Of a stretch of 64,000 bases of DNA, positions 60,701-64,000 are shown piece after piece. The stretch is from the NCBI GenBank assembly GCA_030549335.1, contig CM060187.1, positions 52,410,203-52,474,202 on the forward strand. Direction: 5' to 3'. A model generated the notes under the pieces. That model had not been told where the DNA came from and ran no database searches. It worked only from the letters and a program-made list of their open reading frames with translations. Position 1 is the first letter of the stretch, and every line of letters begins with the position of its first letter. Source of the DNA: Pontederia crassipes (taxonomy: Eukaryota > Streptophyta > Magnoliopsida > Commelinales > Pontederiaceae). Position numbers and translations under genes: made by a program.

Positions 60701-63700
60701 CTCATAATGGAACTAATGACATATTTATACACCCTAAAAAATGACTATTTATAAGGCCTGACAGCATTTCCCAGAAGGTTTTGATGTTCATAAAGATGAT
60801 GCTCTTCCTCGTGACTTAAACTTGTATTAAAAAAATCCCCCTTAGTAGTTCACATAGTGAGCTAAGTTAGATCGAAGTTGTCATCAACCTAGAGAGTGTT
60901 AAGAATACAAATACAAAACATATCTTTTCTTAAAGACTTAAAACTTTTAGGACAATTAGTGCATCTAATTTGACACTAATCATAATTATCTTCTAGTATA
61001 TGCAATCATATAGAAATTGGTATGCATATAGTTATTGTGGATTAGGGTTGTCCAAGTTCTTATCAAATATTATTAGAGGTATTTTATATGACAATTGAAG
61101 TGGTAAATTGGTCAGTCAGTTAAGTATCTTCTAAAAGAGTCTCAAACATTATTCTTGAGATTCAAAATCAAATGATTAAATATACAAGTCTGTGGTCAAA
61201 TAATTTTCATTGTGATCATACTTCAAAAAAAAAATTCATTGTGATCTATATGCTTGAGTTTTGTATAATAACTGGTGACAGAATCATTTCATGAATAGAT
61301 CCATTATGCAACTATCATACAAAAATGTGGATATGATCAGAAAACAGATAAAAAACGGATGTCTTGGGAACTGCTAGAGACTCCTTATGTGGAGACATTG
61401 TACGAGTTAATTAGGGAACATAGCATACTTTGTTGAAGAAGCTGACAGTTAGTCCCTGCGTTTTTTTTTTGGAAGGAATGGCTGATAATTGATTTTTTTG
61501 TTATTCATCTTGCAGTCGGATTTCTTTATTACATACATATTGACCGATGGATTATCAGGATTTTCACTGGAAGCCCTGCAGTTTGGATTTCTTATCTGGC
61601 ACTTCTTGAAGACACACTCATACTCTGCAGAGATAGAGAAAGATGCATATCTTTATGGTTTTCCTTACTACAGAGTAATTCCAATAGTTTCACTTGCGAT
61701 GTTGATTGGCATGGTATATGCTGTGGTGGCGCCATTGTTACTTCCATTTCTTATCATATATTTCTTACTTGGCTATGCGGTCTACGTAAATCAGGTCGTG
61801 TTATCATTATTTTGTCTTCCAGCATTCAATAGCATGTATTTCTGATAGAGATATATGAGGCTGATGTGGCAGACTTGAACTAATAATTTAACGGATGCAA
61901 ATAGTCTGTCTTGATATAACATGTTGAGATTGATAGAACTCAAATTTTTGGTTCCAATGTGGGAATAGTCAGAAAAAAAAATATACTAATTTGTTGAGAT
62001 CGTTAGCACTCAATTTTTTTGGTTCCAATGTGGGAATAGTCAGAGAAACTAGCTTGTTCCCGACTTTTAAATGGACTGAGAGAAGCTCTACATGGGTACT
62101 AATCTATCAAAACCATAAAGTGCACGAACAAAGAAGCCACACTTCTCAGAACATCTACAATGGGGCCTGAATCATAAAAGAGAAGGAAGATGCCAGGAAA
62201 CCATTAGCTACTGATAAACAAAAAGTTAAGTTAGAATATAAGAAAATAATGGATGAAACTGATAGGGGGAATTGGACAGATGAGAAAGGAGAACTGGTTC
62301 CTGAGTGATAGTGTGACAATAATGGAAAGTTATCAGTTCTCACATATTATCAGCATAGTAGTCTAAGTAACACCTTACTGTCTGCACCCAATAGAAATTA
62401 GGGTTTGCTTGCAACGTACTTTATATTTATACTGTTAATATAAGTTGGTTTAGTATGAAACAATTTTCTATTGGATGGTGTGTCCCGTCATTATTAATAA
62501 TGTGACAATAATGGAAAGTCATCAGTTCTCACATATTATCAGTATAGTAGTCTGAGTAACAGCATACTGTCGGCACCAAATATAAATTGGAGCTTGTCTT
62601 GCAAACTTACTTTAAATTCAGACAGTTAATTTAAGATGGTATATTTGCAAGAAACATTTTTATATTGAATGGCATGTCTCATCATTATTAAGATGCAAAT
62701 TGAAATAAGCATCTCATGAGCTTCAAGTTTTTAATGATAAATTCTACATGCTTCTATTACAGATGCAAGATGTATATGACTTCACTTATGACACATTCGG
62801 AGGGTACTGGCCTTACATTCATCACTACATCTTCATCACCATAATTCTCATGCAGATAACTATGGTTGGACTTTTTGGATTGAAGTCAAAACCAGCAGCT
62901 TCCATTTCAACCATACCACTGATAATATTGACCATTTTATTCAATGAATATTGCAAAGTTAGATTTCTACCAACATTTTGTCACCAACCAATCCAGGCAT
63001 GTTGCTTGAACTGTTACATTTCTGGTTTTCTGGTGCATTGGATGAATGCTTTGTAGTTAGTCGGAAATCTAATTTACATTCCTCTATTGATTCATGAATT
63101 TTTTTTAGAGCATTGATTCACGAAATCTTTATTCATCGCAACTGAAATCTTCCACTTTAGTATACAAATTAAATGGATTTGAGCTTCAAACTTCTCTGTG
63201 GTCTCAGGTTATGTAGTTCTTTAGTAGATCAAGCTTATGCAAGCTATAATAATTTGTTAATGGCGGTGAATCCTTATGGTCACTTCTTTGTCATGACACC
63301 TTTTTAATACAAGTGAATATTTGAGACAAGAAATGAATCCTAATTCCCCCCCCCCCCCCCCGATCAGTGCAAAAATACGCATGTCCGATGAAATGCTTGT
63401 TGCTATCTGCTCCAATAACGAATCATTGGTTTAACTGAATAACTAAAGAAAATAGATAGACCTTCTGAATTGGGTTTATGTATGTTCCAGTAAATTAGTA
63501 ATTTTTTCAATCTTGATATTATCATTATTTTTTCTTTATTTAAAAACTATTCTGAGTTGAAATGAATATTTGTCTTGATGAGTAAAGTATGTTAGGATTT
63601 GATTTTCCTTTACTTTCAATCCAGGTAAACGTGTTGTTTGTTGGCACATCCAATATATGCTAATGCTCAACCTTGTTTTTTTAGAATGCAAAGGAAAACG

Positions 63701-63837
63701 ATGATCTTGATGAGAAGGAGGATCAGTTAGAATCGAATTCACAATCAGCTGCGAATTCATATAATCCTCCTTGGATGCGTCTGGTGAACTATGCTGGTGA
63801 AGCGAGCTCTACAGAGCCCTTGGTTTCATCATCGTGA
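48756..63837 (+). CDS. CSC1-like / OSCA-family osmosensitive cation channel (DUF221)
   Basis: OSCA/CSC1 (TMEM63-related) proteins are membrane channels opened by hyperosmotic or mechanical stimuli. Exons: 48756-49054, 49767-49913, 50109-50172, 51835-52047, 54919-55110, 56908-57206, 59504-59783, 61516-61794, 62763-62996, 63685-63837. Total 2160 nt, 719 aa, normal for the family. The N-terminal membrane helix ([16 protein letters not shown]) is followed by [13 protein letters not shown]. Helices around residues 100-125 ([18 protein letters not shown]) and 150-170 ([20 protein letters not shown]) come next. The cytosolic loop has the FTVLVRGIP signature. The DUF221 core has [59 protein letters not shown] and [19 protein letters not shown] hydrophilic acidic tail ends it. 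The family resembles the OSCA2/HYP1 clade more than ERD4, by memory. Intron 9 starts with GC rather than GT. Introns hold many transposons. Confidence 0.95.
50912..51096 (+). mobile_element. LINE 3'-end fragment in OSCA intron 3
   Basis: Homologous along its length to 8331-8496 (gctgtcattttggtttcatg, tcctatcaaacttttgtaac, tagtcatcctttcttg) and ending in an A-run. It is flanked by agcacgaa (50904-50911 and 51097-51104). A 10-bp A-run insertion interrupts it at 51015-51024. Confidence 0.8.
51015..51024 (+). mobile_element. 10-bp A-run insertion nested in a LINE fragment
   Basis: ctcaaaaaaa lies between perfect copies of ccctactattat (51003-51014 and 51025-51036). The sister LINE copies at 2882 and 8331 lack it, so it is an insertion into the LINE rather than an old feature. 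Confidence 0.65.
51252..51527 (+). mobile_element. Putative LTR plus PBS remnant in OSCA intron 3
   Basis: A segment from tgatgtaggacaagag to atatttatatccatca (about 260 bp) has an LTR-like TATA stretch (ccctataaataccctc). It is followed at once by attggtgtcagagcag, one or two changes from the plant initiator tRNA-Met PBS. No second LTR was found. Confidence 0.45.
53290..54590 (+). mobile_element. Possible small LTR element (TRIM-like) in OSCA intron 4
   Basis: Two segments, about 53310-53580 and 54330-54590, are diverged direct repeats. They share shapes such as cttagattgatttgtttgct against cttaggttgattcgtttata, and gggattctgaagaa against agattctgaagaa. The first is followed by ttggatttcagagc, resembling a PBS. 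The repeats are about 1 kb apart with AT-rich DNA between. Considerable decay makes this tentative. Confidence 0.35.
53741..53830. repeat. AT/AC microsatellite
   Basis: Imperfect (TA)n, (ATAC)n and (TATG)n runs (atacatatacatatatatat and similar) in OSCA intron 4. Confidence 0.85.
57364..57405 (-). mobile_element. 42-bp (TTG)n-tailed SINE-like copy 6, extremely truncated
   Basis: Only the tail and last bases of the family are present (a CAA run, then aagccttatcccactaggtg and gggtcgg). A perfect 15-bp duplication ctccttgattataca flanks it (57349-57363 and 57406-57420). Located in OSCA intron 6. Confidence 0.9.
57729..58211. mobile_element. Mutator-type MITE with long inverted repeats
   Basis: Inverted arms start gggttatttccttaaacc (left) and, on the other strand, gggttattttcttaaacc. 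Similarity continues for about 190 bp (cacttcaatccttcc, ttttgttaactttt, gactaaaat on both arms). A 9-bp duplication with one mismatch flanks it: ttttgcctt (57720-57728) and ttctgcctt (58212-58220). No coding capacity. Same TIR family as 13521-15265. Located in OSCA intron 6. Confidence 0.82.
58848..58866 (-). mobile_element. 19-bp T-run insertion with 9-bp duplication
   Basis: The insert (a T-run plus gggaaaaa) lies between gaaccccaa copies (58839-58847 and 58867-58875), in OSCA intron 6. Confidence 0.5.
59820..59985 (+). mobile_element. (TTG)n-tailed SINE-like retroposon, copy 7
   Basis: A 166-bp near full-length copy starting catatgttttatagccggt and ending in (TTG)n. It is flanked by tgacttaacata (59808-59819 and 59986-59997). 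Located in OSCA intron 7. Confidence 0.85.
61218..61234 (+). mobile_element. 17-bp A-run insertion with 12-bp duplication
   Basis: atacttcaaaaaaaaaa is flanked by ttcattgtgatc (61206-61217 and 61235-61246), in OSCA intron 7. Confidence 0.6.
61923..62050. repeat. Tandem duplication, 70-bp period
   Basis: gttgagattgatagaactca … ggttccaatgtgggaatagt at 61923 returns at 61993 with a few changes (gttgagatcgttagcactca). Located in OSCA intron 8. Confidence 0.85.
62312..62690. repeat. Tandem duplication, about 189-bp period
   Basis: Two diverged copies, starting near 62312 and 62501, share gtgacaataatggaaagt, atcagttctcacatattatc and later blocks up to the tcattatta motif. Located in OSCA intron 8. 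Confidence 0.8.
63346..63361. repeat. Poly(C) run of 16
   Basis: An uninterrupted run of 16 cytosines in the last OSCA intron. Confidence 0.95.
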
Positions 63838-64000
63838 TGCCCCTTACTTTTGTTCAGCGTTTATTTCAGAAGTCCGAAACAGAAATCAGCCCTGGGCAGT
63901 CGAAAATGGCACCTGAAAGCGTATCAACATTCCTTGCCTGAGGCAGAAATATAAGAAGCAGCAGACACGTCTCGAAGAATATCATTGCCTGAGAAAAGAT
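63838..64000 (+). other. 3' UTR of the OSCA-like gene
   Basis: The sequence after the stop codon TGA at 63835-63837 continues to the window edge. No poly(A) signal was clearly identified. Confidence 0.5.

Overview
This is nuclear DNA of a flowering plant. The protein genes have many GT-AG introns and plant-specific products, and the spaces between and within them are packed with plant retroelements and DNA transposons. Two hints favour a monocot: the strongly GC-rich first exon of the UMP synthase gene, and an FY N-terminus (MMYGD, His/Gln run, [10 protein letters not shown]) that looks grass-like from memory. The species cannot be fixed from the sequence alone.

Four protein-coding genes can be modelled exon by exon. 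(1) Minus strand, 1-11472: the WD40 protein FY, a 3'-end mRNA processing factor; 13 exons are present and the gene runs off the left edge. (2) Minus strand, 27291-32070: bifunctional UMP synthase, 6 exons, 574 codons from the first ATG or 473 from an internal ATG. (3) Minus strand, 35205-39812: plastid ribosomal protein uL6c, 3 exons, 227 codons. (4) Plus strand, 48756-63837: an OSCA/CSC1-like (DUF221) membrane channel, 10 exons, 719 codons. All internal junctions keep frame. All are GT-AG except one apparent GC-AG intron in the OSCA gene. The genes are unrelated housekeeping or stress functions; nothing suggests joint regulation.

The rest is mobile DNA. A 7.1-kb degenerate Copia retrotransposon lies at 16480-23556 (minus strand, both LTRs, PBS for initiator tRNA-Met, broken gag-pol). 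Two roughly 2.2-kb solo-LTR-like elements starting TGTAACGTCCC lie at 32630-34781 and 43026-45314. Two Mutator-like elements share a TIR and have 9-bp target duplications (13521-15265, with GC-rich cargo, and 57729-58211). There is a foldback element (24556-25082), an AT-rich TIR/MITE family with at least six copies, seven copies of a (TTG)n-tailed SINE-like retroposon, and poly(A)-tailed LINE fragments.

The most unusual pattern is a set of more than ten very short (10-65 bp) A- or T-run insertions, each flanked by 8-16-bp direct repeats. They look like LINE insertions truncated to little more than the tail, and most sit inside introns of FY and the OSCA gene.

No rRNA, tRNA, CRISPR, plasmid or prokaryotic feature was seen.
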